Positions 45,777-55,960 of a DNA stretch of 64,000 nt are shown piece by piece. Within the stretch, counting starts at the first letter, position 1; every line of letters begins with the position of its first letter. Made by a program: the position numbers and the translations under genes. The DNA is from Rapana venosa (Eukaryota; Mollusca; Gastropoda; Neogastropoda; Muricidae): assembly GCA_028751875.1 (NCBI GenBank), contig CM054153.1, positions 28,076,331-28,140,330 of the forward strand. Direction: 5' to 3'. Under the pieces are notes generated by a model. The model was given only the letters and a program-made list of their open reading frames with translations. It did not search any database and was not told the origin of the DNA.

Positions 45777-46324
45777 CACACCACAACACAACAACAAAAC
45801 GCAGACAAGCACAACAAACCAACAGACACACAAACAAAAAAAAAGACACACAAACAACAAACACTCAGACAAACATGACAGCCGTCAGTCTCGGAATAAG
45901 ATGCGGCTGCCATCTCTGTCTGTCTGATACTCAAACAGACAGACAGACAACCCAGCTTAACCCATCAACACCCAAGACCTCCCTCCGGGTCTTGTGCCCA
46001 GTCCTATGGACGAGCGAACTAAAGGGATCTACTGATAGAATACAGAGTAGAGGGGATCTACACAGGTAAAGCATGGATTCCCACACTGCCTCCTCTCTCT
46101 CTCCAGGGGAGAAGTCCGAAGCGGATTAGCGCCAGTGCCCTCCCCTGCTGACTTAGCATAGGTAGGAACCGGAAAGAAGACTCGTGCACATGCGCTCAAA
46201 GGAGGGAATAGAAGGCCGCTGGCTCCCTCCCAGGCATGCGCCAAAAAAAACAAAACAAAAAAAAAACGTGACGCGAACGTAGGGAAAGGTTGCATGTTGT
46301 TTCTTTGCTGAAAATGACTTTAGC

Positions 46325-46329
46325 CAGCT

Positions 46330-46362
<33 letters not shown>

Positions 46363-46397
46363 CTTCTTCTTCTTCTTCTTCTTCTTCTTCTTCATCT
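46325..46397. repeat. (TTG)n then (TTC)n
   Basis: Two triplet arrays join directly at about 46361, showing a one-base unit switch (TTG to TTC). Confidence 0.92.
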
Positions 46398-46769
46398 AAG
46401 TCGTCGTTGTAGTCGTCATTGTCATAATCATGTATTTATTTTCTGCCTTCCTTCCTTCCTTCCTCTCATCATCATTTCCTTCCTTGTTTCATCATCTCAT
46501 ATCCTTCCTTCCTTCCAGCTTTCTTTCTTTCCTCCTACTCATCCCCTTTCTTCCTGGTCTTTCTCAACTCTACAGAAGGTCACTGGTGTACCACACCACT
46601 TCTTCCAGTTATGTCGGTTGTGTACCACATCTTGGGTCTCTCTAAACGGCTTCCCTTTCCAATATGCAATGGTAGCCACCTTGGCTCCATCAGTCCTGAC
46701 AGTGTACAACAGCCTGGTCTTGTTGTTTGTTTTCTCTATAACTCAACAGATTAATGGAAATAAACCGCT

Positions 46770-46941
46770 GCCAACTTTAGTAGGCCAACTCACCCAAAAC
46801 CTGAGGGCTGATATCTGGCCTACTGACCTGCCTGCCGATGAGGGACAAGAACAAATCGTTGCCAACTTTAAGTGTAATGTCCAACACACGAAAATCTGAA
46901 GGCCATTGTCTGGCCTACTGACCTGCCGATGAGGGACAAGC
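46770..46941 (+). repeat. Tandem dimer of an 80-bp unit (period 92 bp)
   Basis: 46770-46849 and 46862-46941 both run from CCAACTTTA through TCTGGCCTACTGACCTGCC to GATGAGGGACAAG. The short frame through it has no known domain. Confidence 0.75.
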
Positions 46942-47201
46942 TCTTCAGACCCCTTGAGGGCCTTCAGCGTGCTACAGTATTTGCGAGGGCCTCTGGAGTT
47001 GCTGTCCGAGTGTTCGTCAACGACGACAAAGAAGAAGTAAAACAATAATCCATTACGATTACAGTAACTAGCGGCAGATCAATTCCCGCCCTCCATCTAC
47101 GGCTGTGCTGTATGGATCAACCAAGCGCCCCCGCGCTTTTCTGCCAAGCTGCACGTCTCGTTTAACCAACATCACAGACAATAATGAATCACATAAGAAG
47201 C

Positions 47202-47595
47202 AGGACGGTGAAGACGTTCACCTGCCAAACAAGTAAACCGCGAGGTTCTGGGTTCGATTCCCAGCCTTGCCTTTACTCTTCCCAGTTTGACGAGAAAATC
47301 GAACTGAATCCTCCGGATGAGACTATAAACCGAGGCCCCCATGTTCAAGTGCACGCAGAACATCTTGCGCACACGTTAAAACCCCGCTCAGCCATTCGAA
47401 AGAGTAAGCCATTTCGTGCCGGTAGGAACGGATGACACAATTTCAAAATCGCATGCACACAGATGTCGTGTCTAGACAACATCCCAGAAGTCCGAATGCG
47501 GCTACCTAAATGATTTGGGCGGGGTGGGGGTTGGACGCATACGCAAAAATTTTACCATTGATGAACCTCGGAGCTCTAGCCGAGGACGAAAAGAG
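47202..47595 (+). mobile_element. SINE family B, full-length reference copy
   Basis: Head AGGACGGTGAAGACGTTCAC, CTGCCAAACAAGTAAACCG and B-box GGTTCTGGGTTCGATTCCC; linker CAGTTTGACGAGAAAATCG; core GCACGCAGAACATCTTGCGC, GAAAGAGTAAGCCATTTCG, GGAACGGATGACACAATTTC; then ATGCACACAGATGTCGTG, CCAGAAGTCCGAATGCGGC and tail GATGAACCTCGGAGC, TCTAGCCGAGGACGAAAAG. Transcription by RNA polymerase III is expected from the tRNA-like boxes. No ORF. Confidence 0.9.
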
Positions 47596-47693
47596 AATGT
47601 GTGGCATGTTTGAGAAGACTCTCAACGTAAGAGCTGCATAGAAAAAGGATGATTTACACAGTCTGGAATTCCAATCTTTTTTCTTTTCTTTCC

Positions 47694-47738
47694 CTTCCTC
47701 AGCCAGAGGAGCTCCGAGGTTCATCAATGGCGATGTTT
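47694..47738 (-). mobile_element. SINE family B tail fragment
   Basis: CCTCAGCCAGAGGAGCTCCG and AGGTTCATCAATGGCGATG match the reversed terminal hairpin region. Confidence 0.75.
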
Positions 47739-47739
47739 A

Positions 47740-47975
47740 TCTAATCAAATTCTTTATAGCCCCGCCCATCACAGAAGGTATGCTAGGGATATCCCCTGGT
47801 TAACGATCAAAGCTCAGAATCAAACTGTGCAGCTATACCCAGCTTTAAAGAAACAACATCTAGACTTCACACCAATCATTCAGACGTTCCTCGTGTCAAC
47901 GCTCTGGCCATCCATAAGGGTCAAACCAGGGCAGTGACCGCAGAGCGGGGCAACCACGTAAACATCATTTGAAAT
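47740..47975 (-). mobile_element. Dispersed repeat family F, copy 1
   Basis: Shares TTATAGCCCCGCC, CATAAGGGTCAAACCAGG, TCAACGC and CTGGCCA in the same order with 48515-48752. Probably a LINE or SINE 3' end on the minus strand. Confidence 0.7.
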
Positions 47976-48145
47976 GAGACGAAAACATTGCCTGAAAACT
48001 AGGGGGAAAACCCCCATAAAACCCCCTGTTTGTTCTAGAAACAGCGACAACAATTAAAGAAACAGTAGACCATGGCATGCGAATGAAACTGAAAACTCAT
48101 CACAAAGAGTCTAATCAGGCAGCAAAACAAAAACAAAAAACAAAC

Positions 48146-48147
<2 letters not shown>

Positions 48148-48226
<79 letters not shown>
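48148..48226. repeat. (CA)n array, about 78 bases pure
   Basis: An uninterrupted CA dinucleotide array. Confidence 0.97.
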
Positions 48227-48227
<1 letters not shown>

Positions 48228-48514
48228 AAATTAAAGAAAGAGACAAAACAAAAAACAAAACAAAACCCACACACAGATGTTTAGAATTGAGGGTAGAACG
48301 AAAGAGGACGTTTGTTTTTGTTTCATTCAAAGTCTGTTCCCTTTTGGAAATGTTAGGCTACAACGCGACAGTTAATAGCAGACCTAGAAAACAACCTCAG
48401 CAATATCAACAATTTAGAACTGGCCTACGAGTGAGTATACTAGCAAGAGTCCCTTCAAATCTATGATACCAGATTCTTAATATACGAGTTTAAGATAACG
48501 CCGTCACAAAGAAA

Positions 48515-48752
48515 CAGTTCCAATCCAATCCAATCTTGTTTATAGCCCCGCCGACCACAGAGGCCATATTGGGGCTGTTACCTCATAAAATTTAAAATCT
48601 CAGAATAAAACTGTTTAAATGTATACAAACTAAAACAGGGTGTAAAACCAACTCTGCTGTCGTTCCTTGTATCAACGCCCTGGCCAACCATAAGGGTCAA
48701 ACCAGGACGGTCACCGCGTTGTGGGAGAAACCACATCAACCACACAATAAAA
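48515..48752 (-). mobile_element. Dispersed repeat family F, copy 2
   Basis: On the minus strand it ends GGGGCTATAAACAAG followed by three ATTGG units, the same terminal signal plus short tandem repeat as the LINE ends in this window. Internal landmarks match 47740-47975. Confidence 0.7.
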
Positions 48753-48793
48753 TGACAAAAGTAATTTTCACCAGATAATGAGCAAGAACAAGC

Positions 48794-48796
<3 letters not shown>

Positions 48797-48852
<56 letters not shown>

Positions 48853-48856
48853 TTCT
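48797..48856. repeat. (TA)n then poly-T
   Basis: A TA array of about 38 bases passes into about 20 T. Confidence 0.93.
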
Positions 48857-48868
48857 TAATTATTTTTT

Positions 48869-49125
48869 TCCCCACTGGAGTTAACGTCAGTGCCGACTCC
48901 ACTCCCCACAAAAGTCGGTTGAGCCTAACCGAGGTCCCGTGTGCGAACGCACGCAGAACATCTTGCGCCCACGTTAAAACCAGTTCCACTTTTCGGAAGA
49001 GTAGGCAGCGGTGTGCCGGTGGGAACGGATGACAATACTGTCAAAACTGCATACACACAGGGACAGGATGTAAAAAAAGAACACGACTCCATCCAATTCA
49101 ATTATCCTCGAAATAAATAAAATAA
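48869..49125 (+). mobile_element. SINE family A lacking the tRNA-like head
   Basis: TGGAGTTAACGTCAGTGCCG, AACCGAGGTCCCGTGTGCG, AACGCACGCAGAACATCTTG, TTCCACTTTTCGGAAGAG, GGGAACGGATGACAATAC, GCATACACACAGGGACAGG and a tail TTATCCTCGAAATAAATAA. Confidence 0.9.
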
Positions 49126-49179
49126 TAACATAAAAAATAAAATAAACACACACATTCTCACACAGACCCCCACCCTCAA

Positions 49180-49345
49180 CCCCCCCCCCCCCCCCCCCCC
49201 CCCCCCACCCTTTCACTCCCCTTCCCCCCAACCCCTTTCACCCCCTCACCCCATCCCCACCCTGCCCTCCCTCTGTCTCGGCTGACCAGCCACCCTTTCG
49301 CAGCACGGGACCAGAGTCCAAAGACTCCCCCCCCCCCCCCCCCAC
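49180..49345. repeat. Poly-C runs in C-rich sequence
   Basis: C runs at 49180-49206 and 49327-49343 in CCCC/CACC-rich DNA. Confidence 0.85.
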
Positions 49346-49740
49346 CACCAACCCCCCCTCCCTCCTCCTCCATTTGCTGGCCTGTCATCCATCCATACAG
49401 ATCTGTACTACAGTACTGCCTGGGTCAGTACAGACAGCTGGGTCGTCAGACGCCTGGGTCAGTCGCAGCCCTTCACAAAAGACTGGTTGTAAAGCTGAGG
49501 GCTGTAATTCTGGGGGCGAGCCTCTACTATCAAAAAGCTACTCCAGGGGTCTTCCTTCCCACACTGTCCACTAGACCCAAGGGTCACCATGGCGACTGAG
49601 AGAAAGAGAGAGGTGGGGGGTGGGAGGGGAGGGTGGAGGTTGGGGGCCAAAAGGGGAGTGGAGGAGGGAAGAGGTAAGCAGGGGACGTCAAAATAGATCG
49701 TAAAAATATGACCCTTAGAGTTATCGGTCCATGAACTCCT
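49346..49740. other. Unique-looking sequence, no gene recognised
   Basis: Frames are below 70 codons. GTACTACAGTACTGCCTGGG and the later GCCTGGGTCAGT suggest small local duplications. Nothing else stands out. Confidence 0.35.
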
Positions 49741-49745
49741 CCCTG

Positions 49746-49795
49746 CCCCCCCCCCCCCCCCCCCTCCCCCCCAAAAAAGTCAGGACTAATGATCA

Positions 49796-49829
<34 letters not shown>

Positions 49830-50045
49830 GGGGGGGAGCGAGAGAGAGAGAAGAGGGGGGGGGGGGGGAGGAGACAGAAACAGAGACAGAGAAAGAGAGA
49901 GAAAAGGACAGAGCAAGAGAGGGACAAAGAGAGAGACAGAGGAGGAGAGAGATACAGAGGAAGAGAGAGAGACAGAGTAATAGTGGGGAAGAGAGTGAGT
50001 GAGAGAGAGACAGAGTCCCAAACAGAGAGAGCGACAGAGACACAC
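49746..50045. repeat. Poly-C, poly-G and (GA)n/(GACA)n complex
   Basis: Poly-C at 49747-49764, (GA)n, two poly-G runs (49820-49836 and 49855-49867) and GACA-rich sequence. Confidence 0.92.
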
Positions 50046-50046
<1 letters not shown>

Positions 50047-50131
<85 letters not shown>

Positions 50132-50132
50132 A
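50047..50132. repeat. (TCTA)n array
   Basis: About 21 perfect TCTA tetramers. Confidence 0.97.
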
Positions 50133-50396
50133 GATCTGCGCAAGAGCCAAAAAAAAAAAAAAGCGCTAAGTGAATGCACTTTTCCCAAACGTTTACGAGT
50201 CCTGATGGTGGCGTGAACAATGTGGCGACTTTTAGACTAGGGTGGTCCTCACACAGGCAGGCAACTATAAACTAAACTAAAATCACTGATGAGTGACTAG
50301 TTTACGAGATGAGGCTCGCTGGATGTCGTCATAAACAGTGAAGCGTGGACTATGACTTAGAGGGAGGTAGGCTAGGTGAGGTACGTAGGTTCATGG

Positions 50397-50448
50397 TGTG
50401 CGTGTGTGTGTGTGTTTTATGTGTGTGTGTGTGTGTGTGTGTGTCTCT
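50397..50448. repeat. (GT)n tract
   Basis: A GT array with one TTTTAT interruption. Confidence 0.9.
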
Positions 50449-50612
50449 ATCTCTCGCAGTCCAACCTCAGTCCTTTGTTTCCCCATTTGAAATTTTGTGC
50501 AGTAAAAAAACACCAAAACCCCCTGCAAGAGTTAGTAGTAGGGTTATATATTATCCAGCTGAGAAAGTCTTAACAGTTCACGGAAAAGACACAAGCACTA
50601 AACAGTTTTGGC

Positions 50613-50617
<5 letters not shown>

Positions 50618-50665
<48 letters not shown>

Positions 50666-50752
50666 GTGATGTGTGTGTGGTTTTTGTTTGTTTGGAGGGA
50701 GGAGGGGGGGGGGGTGTTCAGGTGGGGGTAGGGGGGGGGGGGGGGGGGGGCA
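50618..50752. repeat. (GT)n then poly-G
   Basis: (GT)n at 50618-50664 and poly-G runs near 50705 and 50731-50750. Confidence 0.92.
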
Positions 50753-50825
50753 TGAAGAAATAACAGAACATTTTACTGTTCTCATGCATGAAGAAAAGGT
50801 AAAAGCAGTATTTTAACTTTTATAG

Positions 50826-50905
50826 CAAAGCAGGAGGCTGGCTATAAAATCTTCAGTGGTGCCCCTGAGGTCTACTCTACTACGGTATAGGTAAGCTAAG
50901 GTAAT
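50826..50905 (+). mobile_element. Non-LTR retrotransposon 3' tip, copy L6d
   Basis: GGAGGCTGGCTATAAAATC, TTCAGTGGTGCCCC, GGTCTACTCTACTACGG and TATAGGTAAGC match the last 70 bases of the L6 copies. Only the extreme 3' end was copied. Confidence 0.75.
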
Positions 50906-50937
50906 GCATAGTAGTAAGGCAAGGGTTTTAAAAAATT

Positions 50938-51253
50938 ATTTTATTCTTTTATTTCGAGGATAATGGAATAAGCACTCGCGTTCTTTTTACATTCAGTCCC
51001 TGTGTGTATGCTGTTTTGTAACTGTCATCCGTTCCAACTGGCACACAATAGCCTACTCTTCCGAAAAGCGGATCGGGTTTATAACGTGTGCGCAAGATGT
51101 TCTGCGTGCGTTCGCACTCGGGGCCTCGGTTTATAGTCTCATCCGAAAGACTTCTGGGGAAAGTGGACTTGGCACTGATGCTGTTGAACGAGATTCGAAC
51201 CCGGGTCAGCAGATCACGAGTGCATCACTCTAACCACTAGGCTATCCCGACCC
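50938..51253 (-). mobile_element. SINE family A, full length
   Basis: Reverse-oriented tail (TTTATTTCGAGGATAATGG, AATAAGCACTCGCG), core (CCGTTCCAACTGGCAC, AAGATGTTCTGCGTGCG, CTCATCCGAAAGACTTC) and a complete tRNA-like head (ATTCGAACCCGGGTCAGC as reversed B-box, CTCTAACCACTAGGCTATCC as reversed A-box). Confidence 0.92.
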
Positions 51254-51450
51254 TATGTAAGGTAAGGTAAGGCAGCTTAAAAAAAAAAGGTATGGGAAGG
51301 GAAGGTAAGTTAAGGTAAGGTAAGGTAAGATAAGGTAAGATACTAAGTTAAGGTAAGGTAAGGTAAGGTAAGGCAAGGCAAGGCAAGGCAAGGCAAGACA
51401 TGGCAAGGCAAGGCAAGGCAAGGCAAGGCAAGGCAAGGTAAGATAAGCAA
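51246..51450. repeat. (AAGGT)n / (AAGGC)n pentanucleotide array
   Basis: AAGGT units dominate 51250-51372, then AAGGC units take over to 51438 before returning to AAGGT. The same two pentamers occur in miniature at 700-730. The array begins at the SINE head. Confidence 0.93.
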
Positions 51451-51470
51451 AACAGTGGCAGAGGACAGAC

Positions 51471-51474
<4 letters not shown>

Positions 51475-51516
<42 letters not shown>

Positions 51517-51680
51517 CGAGAGAGGGAGAGACAGAGAGATACAAAGAGAGGGAGAGACAGAGAGATACAAAGAGAGAGAGAAAGAGAGACAGACACGAGA
51601 GAGAGATTAGGCATACAGGCAGAGAGAGGGGGGAGGGGAGAGACAGAGGAGAGAGAGGGAGAGACAGACAGACAGACAGA
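51475..51680. repeat. (GA)n/(GACA)n tract
   Basis: (GA)n with two 28-bp near-repeats containing GAGATACAAAGAGAG, ending in GACA units. Confidence 0.92.
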
Positions 51681-51794
51681 AGTTACACACAAACTACAGG
51701 AACGCTAGAGTGACAAAGAAGGGTTAAATTTCTACCACATAAATTTATAGTCCAAGCACCCCACGCATAAGGGGTGGGCAAGGGAATGGGGGAG

Positions 51795-51812
51795 GGGGGG
51801 GGGGGGGGGGGT
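51795..51812. repeat. Poly-G run
   Basis: Single-base run of about 18 G. Confidence 0.9.
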
Positions 51813-52138
51813 AAAAAACTGTCACAAAAGAGACTTCTCAATCCGACCATCAACTCAGTACTACTCCACTCTTCGCCTACACATCCACACCCACCCACAC
51901 CCACCCACACACCACAAAACAATAGGAGGTCCCCCTGAGTGATTTAGAATCTACTAACATAACATACAGCAAAGATTCGCCACCCTTGAAGTCGTTTTCG
52001 CTCTTTAAAAAAACACAAAAAACCCAAATAAAAGTGGCGATGACTCACGAAGGATCTTTCTGACCAAAGATGGAAATGATGTTTCCGTTATCACTAAAAA
52101 AAAATAAATCGGCGTATTTTCCCAGGGAATTTTTTTTT

Positions 52139-52212
52139 TTCGTTCCTCGGCTATCTAGAGCTTCCGAGGTTCATCAATGGTAAGATTTTTGCGTATGCGA
52201 CCGTTTTCCCAG
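52139..52212 (-). mobile_element. SINE family B tail fragment
   Basis: CGTTCCTCGGCTATCTAGAG, CTTCCGAGGTTCATCAATGG, TTTTTGCGTATGCGACCG. Confidence 0.85.
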
Positions 52213-52360
52213 GGAAAATGACGTACACTCAGAATAAATATATAATATATAATATAATAACACTAGTTTCACGGGATGGCATTTGGTATACAGTCATATC
52301 CCCTTTTGAACAAAAACATTTAACAACTATTTAAATTTTTCTAATATATTTTTAGTTATT

Positions 52361-52704
52361 TCATTTTATTCTTTTATATTGAGGATAATGGAATAAGCAC
52401 TTGTGTGTCTTTTTACATCTAGTCCCCGTGCGTATGCAGTTTTGTAAATTTTGTCATCTGTTCCCACCGGCACTCAATGGCCTACTCTTACGAAAAACGG
52501 AGCAGGATTTAACGTGTGCGCAAGATGTTCTGCGTGTGTTCGCACATGGGGCCTCGGTTTATAGTCTCATCCTAAGGACTTTTGGGGATAGTGGAGTCTG
52601 CACTGATGTTAACTCCAGGGGAAAATATCCCCTTGAACGGGAATTGAACCCGGGTCGTCAGATTGCGAGCGCAATGTTATAACCACTAAGCTATCCCGTC
52701 TCCC
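52361..52704 (-). mobile_element. SINE family A, full-length reference copy
   Basis: In reverse orientation: tail (TTTTATATTGAGGATAATGG, ACATCTAGTCCCCGTGCG), core (CATCTGTTCCCACCGGCAC, AATGGCCTACTCTTACG, GCAAGATGTTCTGCGTG, GGGCCTCGGTTTATAGTC), GTTAACTCCAGGGG and head (GAATTGAACCCGGGTCG, TAACCACTAAGCTATCCCG). About 344 bases. The head provides A- and B-box promoter elements for RNA polymerase III. Confidence 0.93.
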
Positions 52705-52774
52705 TTTTATGGATTTTATTTAATTTACTACTATTCTGCTCAAAAATCTTTTCTTGAGATCATGTTAATACAAC

Positions 52775-52928
52775 ATTATGTGCTTTTTTAATAATCCTAT
52801 GTCCCCCGTGTGTATGCTGTTTTGTAAATTCTGTCATCTGCTCCCACCGGCACACAATGGCCTACTCTTACGAAAAGCGGAACAGGATTTAAGGTGTGTG
52901 CCAGATGTTCTGCGTGCGTTCGCACAAG
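52775..52928 (-). mobile_element. SINE family A, core and partial tail
   Basis: TCCCCCGTGTGTATGCTG, CATCTGCTCCCACCGGCAC, AATGGCCTACTCTTACG and CAGATGTTCTGCGTGCG. It stops inside the core, so the head is missing. Confidence 0.88.
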
Positions 52929-53071
52929 GAACAACATCATCACCTTTGACACTGTGAGTCACAATCTACCTGACGACGACCTGCCTCAAAACGTTTGTCC
53001 TGTGAATCAGTGTATGCATACATGTATGCCTGACGCGAACCTATCCCAAACTTTTGCACAGTGAATCACAA

Positions 53072-53378
53072 TAATGCCTTGGCCCAGGACCAAAAAGCTG
53101 TGTCAGTTATTTGATGTCAGCTAATTGCCAAGGCCTACACTAAAATGTTTATGTTGTAAAATGTTGTGTTGAGGTTGCCTTCAGCCATGACAAACTCTTA
53201 ACCTGTACTCTCTGTTAAAGGAGAAAAATCCTCTAAAGTCAGAGTATAGCTGCCTATATAGCGAGGTGCTTGAAAAAAGTCATACACGCAAACTTCTTAT
53301 CCGGTGTACTTCCTATCTCACAGTGTTCTGGGTGACCCCCAAGCTGGGAAACGCACAACAACAACAACAACAATAATG
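53072..53378 (+). mobile_element. Repeat family G, copy with (AAC)n tail
   Basis: GGCCCAGG, TGTGTCAGTTATTTGATG, GGCTGCCTATATAGCGAGG, TTCTGGGTGACCCC and AAGCTGGGAAACGC, then (AAC)n. Collinear with the reverse complement of 10341-10712. Confidence 0.75.
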
Positions 53379-53417
53379 CCTGACGACCTCCCATAACTAC
53401 TATATTCTTCTTTCTAG

Positions 53418-53614
53418 TCGTCGTCGAACTCTCAGAAAGCATCTACTGCTGTCTGCTACATGAGCGAAAATGCGTGACGCTGCCGTTAAGCGCCTGTCAA
53501 GTCAGGCCCTGCGCATCCGACTTCGGCATAAAAGAGAATTGTTATCTTTTAAGTATTTCTGGGGGGAAAATGGCACGAGGATGGGTCATGAAGGCAGAAA
53601 CAAATCGCCGTTTA

Positions 53615-53667
<53 letters not shown>

Positions 53668-53803
53668 AAGATGACAGGAAGAAAGGGAATAAGGCAGAAA
53701 CAGAGTGTGATAGAAAAGAGGAAATTTCTAGCACAGTTTCCAGAAGGTGGGGATGCTGTTTCTACAGTCAGGCCCCCGGCATCCCCACGGGGGAACCGTA
53801 ACT
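53418..53803 (-). mobile_element. Repeat family E with 49-base internal poly-C
   Basis: The reverse complement matches 60426-60765: ATGAGCGAAAATGCGTGACG, AGAGAATTGTTATCTTTTAA, AAATTTCTAGCACAG, AGGTGGGGATG and GGCATCCCCACGGGGG. A poly-C run (53618-53666) lies in the middle. Confidence 0.82.
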
Positions 53804-53883
53804 ATACATTAATTTGTCCAGCGACCCCCTTCATGTATGGGCCAATAGCCACTTTATGAATAATCATTTCGGAATTCAGAATT

Positions 53884-53887
<4 letters not shown>

Positions 53888-53952
<65 letters not shown>
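53888..53952. repeat. (CT)n array, 5' flank of LINE L3
   Basis: A CT array immediately before the L3 LINE fragment, same strand sense as at the 3' end. Confidence 0.93.
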
Positions 53953-53953
<1 letters not shown>

Positions 53954-54338
53954 ATGATGCTGATGACCTCAGGCTGATATGCCTATTATGTAAGCAAGCA
54001 CCGGAGGATAAAGTACATTTTGTGTTGTGCTGTCCAGTATTAGAGGATTCAGGCAGAATTACATCCCCTTTAAATATAGTAGACAGCCTAATTTATTTAG
54101 GCTCTGTTTACTCCTGGCATCAAATCATCCTGAGGTTGTGCGCAGCCTCACTTTATATTTGTGTAAAGCTTTCAGAATAAGAGAGATATTGTTATCCTAA
54201 GTTATATTTTTGTAACTGACTTTTTGTTATACAATAGCATTTTGTCGTTGCTGCTGTTACTTTTTCCCCTACTAAAATATTAAGCAGTTGGGCAACTACC
54301 TTCATGTATGGGCTTTTTGTGAATAAATCGTTCGAGTT
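53953..54338 (+). mobile_element. 5'-truncated LINE L3 flanked by (TC)n
   Basis: Plus-strand copy of the same family as L2. Frame pieces encode DDLRLICLLCKQAPEDKVHF followed by VLCCP, with the first knuckle Cys pair altered (CLLC), and frameshifts after LED. The 3' UTR continues to ATGTATGGGC, GTGAATAAATCG and TTCGAGTTC, then (TC)n. Confidence 0.85.
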
Positions 54339-54514
54339 CTCTCTCTCTCTGTCTGTCTGTCTGTGCTCTCTCTGTTTCCCTCTGTCTCTGCAGATGTGTC
54401 CCTCTCTACCTGTTTTCGGTTCGTCCCTTGTCTCTGTTTTCTGCTCTCTCTTTCGTCTGTTTCTTCTGTCTGTCGCGTTGTTGTCTGTCTCTCTCTCTCT
54501 CTTCCTCTCTGTCT

Positions 54515-54550
<36 letters not shown>

Positions 54551-54552
54551 GC
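54339..54552. repeat. (CT)n/(CTGT)n tract, 3' flank of LINE L3
   Basis: CT and CTGT units with a short less-repetitive island near 54390-54460. Confidence 0.9.
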
Positions 54553-54579
54553 ATTCGCACACCCTCAACTTGCTGGGAC

Positions 54580-55250
54580 CAAGAACGACCAACCAGATTA
54601 TCGTTATTCGAGATTTCAAAAAAACACCAAACCCCCCCCCCCCGAAAAAAACCCACCCGAACAACCCACCACCCACCCTACCCCCTGAAATCACCTCTAG
54701 CTGGAAACTAACCCGGCAGCTTTTTTCGTGTGTGGTCAAAACTGACCAATAATTGGACGTTACATAAGAAATCATGTTAACTGGGACCTTGTTTACTACG
54801 ACCAAAGCCAAGCCAAGCTGACCTGGTACAGGAAGCCCTCCCCTCCCCACCACACACACACAGACGGAAGAAAATTGACCAAAAAGCTGACACTATGTAA
54901 AAGGCAGGCGTACTGACTAGGCTAATTTTCCATCCTCAACCAGCCTAGCCTTTCATTTCCAGCATGAAAGGAAAACCTCCAAACACCACAGGAGTGTACT
55001 CAGTCTAACTTTTCATTTCTCACGTAACTTCCAACGTGGGCCTTTGGGGGTAGAGGGGGTGGGGGGAGACGGGGGTGGGCGATGGGGGGAGTGGAGTGTT
55101 ACTGCTTGACACCTGTATTCGGCATCCCTTTTGTACCAGTCATCAAACAATAATTACATATAGGTTTGAAGAAAAAAAAAAGTCTGAAGGAACAAAGATG
55201 GCCAACAAGAGAAAAGGACAGAGGGGTAGTGTGTGTGGGGTGGGGTAGGG
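54580..55250. other. Unique-looking sequence, no gene recognised
   Basis: Contains an 8-bp-stem hairpin (CCTTTCAT...ATGAAAGG, 54949-54971) and G-rich patches. No frame with a recognisable domain. Confidence 0.35.
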
Positions 55251-55257
55251 GGAGGGG

Positions 55258-55278
55258 AGGGGGGGGGGGGGGGGGGGT
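55258..55278. repeat. Poly-G run
   Basis: About 20 G; a poly-C run of about 30 follows at 55508-55539. Confidence 0.9.
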
Positions 55279-55506
55279 GTCCTGTTAACGACGGCACCCC
55301 CTGTTTGCCAAGTCCGCCAGGGCGCAAACAGTATAGGACAAAAGTCGCCTCACGTCTCCACACCGCCCCGTCTGATGTAGCACCCCAGTGTAATTCGCCC
55401 TCCGGACAGAAAAAGCTGGTTACTTTTTCGGGGGGCGGTAAAAAGGAAACAGGTTTGTTGGTTCGTCCTGTCCTCTGTGAAGGTTCCACCGAACTCCCTT
55501 CTACCC

Positions 55507-55507
<1 letters not shown>

Positions 55508-55539
<32 letters not shown>
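55508..55539. repeat. Poly-C run
   Basis: Roughly 30 C within ACCC-rich flanks. Confidence 0.9.
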
Positions 55540-55784
55540 ACTCCAACCCCCAAGCTCCCCTCTGTCCAACATCACTCTGTGTGTGTGTGTGTGTGGATGT
55601 GTACTTTTTGCCTACTACGTTTACACTCACCTCCCTGGGTTCACATCCGGCTCTTTCTTTTCACAGGGTTAACTGTGTGCTGTTATGAATTTTGGGTTGT
55701 TTTTTAAAAATTGGCTGAACCAATATTATAGGGATGGAAAGGACGAACCAGAGTTTTTGTTGGGCAGGTCAGTTCAGCTCTCTG

Positions 55785-55960
55785 AAAGAGAGAGAGAGAG
55801 AGAGAGAGAAGGAGGAGAGAGAGAGAGAGAGAGAGACAGAAAGACAGAGAAGAGAGAAGGGGGGGGGGGAGACAGCCACAGACACGCAGACAGAGACAGA
55901 GTCAGACAGACAGCCACTCAGACAAACAGACACTCAGACAGACACTCAGACAGACAGCTG
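55785..55960. repeat. (GA)n/(GACA)n tract
   Basis: (GA)n with a poly-G run at 55860-55869, then ACAGACACTC-type units leading into the tandem duplication. Confidence 0.9.

Noticed and set aside
47172..47372. Minus-strand frame containing GIEPRTSRF
   Set aside because: Antisense of a family-B SINE head. This peptide is a well-known artefact of reversed tRNA B-boxes.
52401..52682. 93-codon plus-strand frame ending NPGRQIASAML
   Set aside because: Lies entirely within a minus-strand SINE-A.
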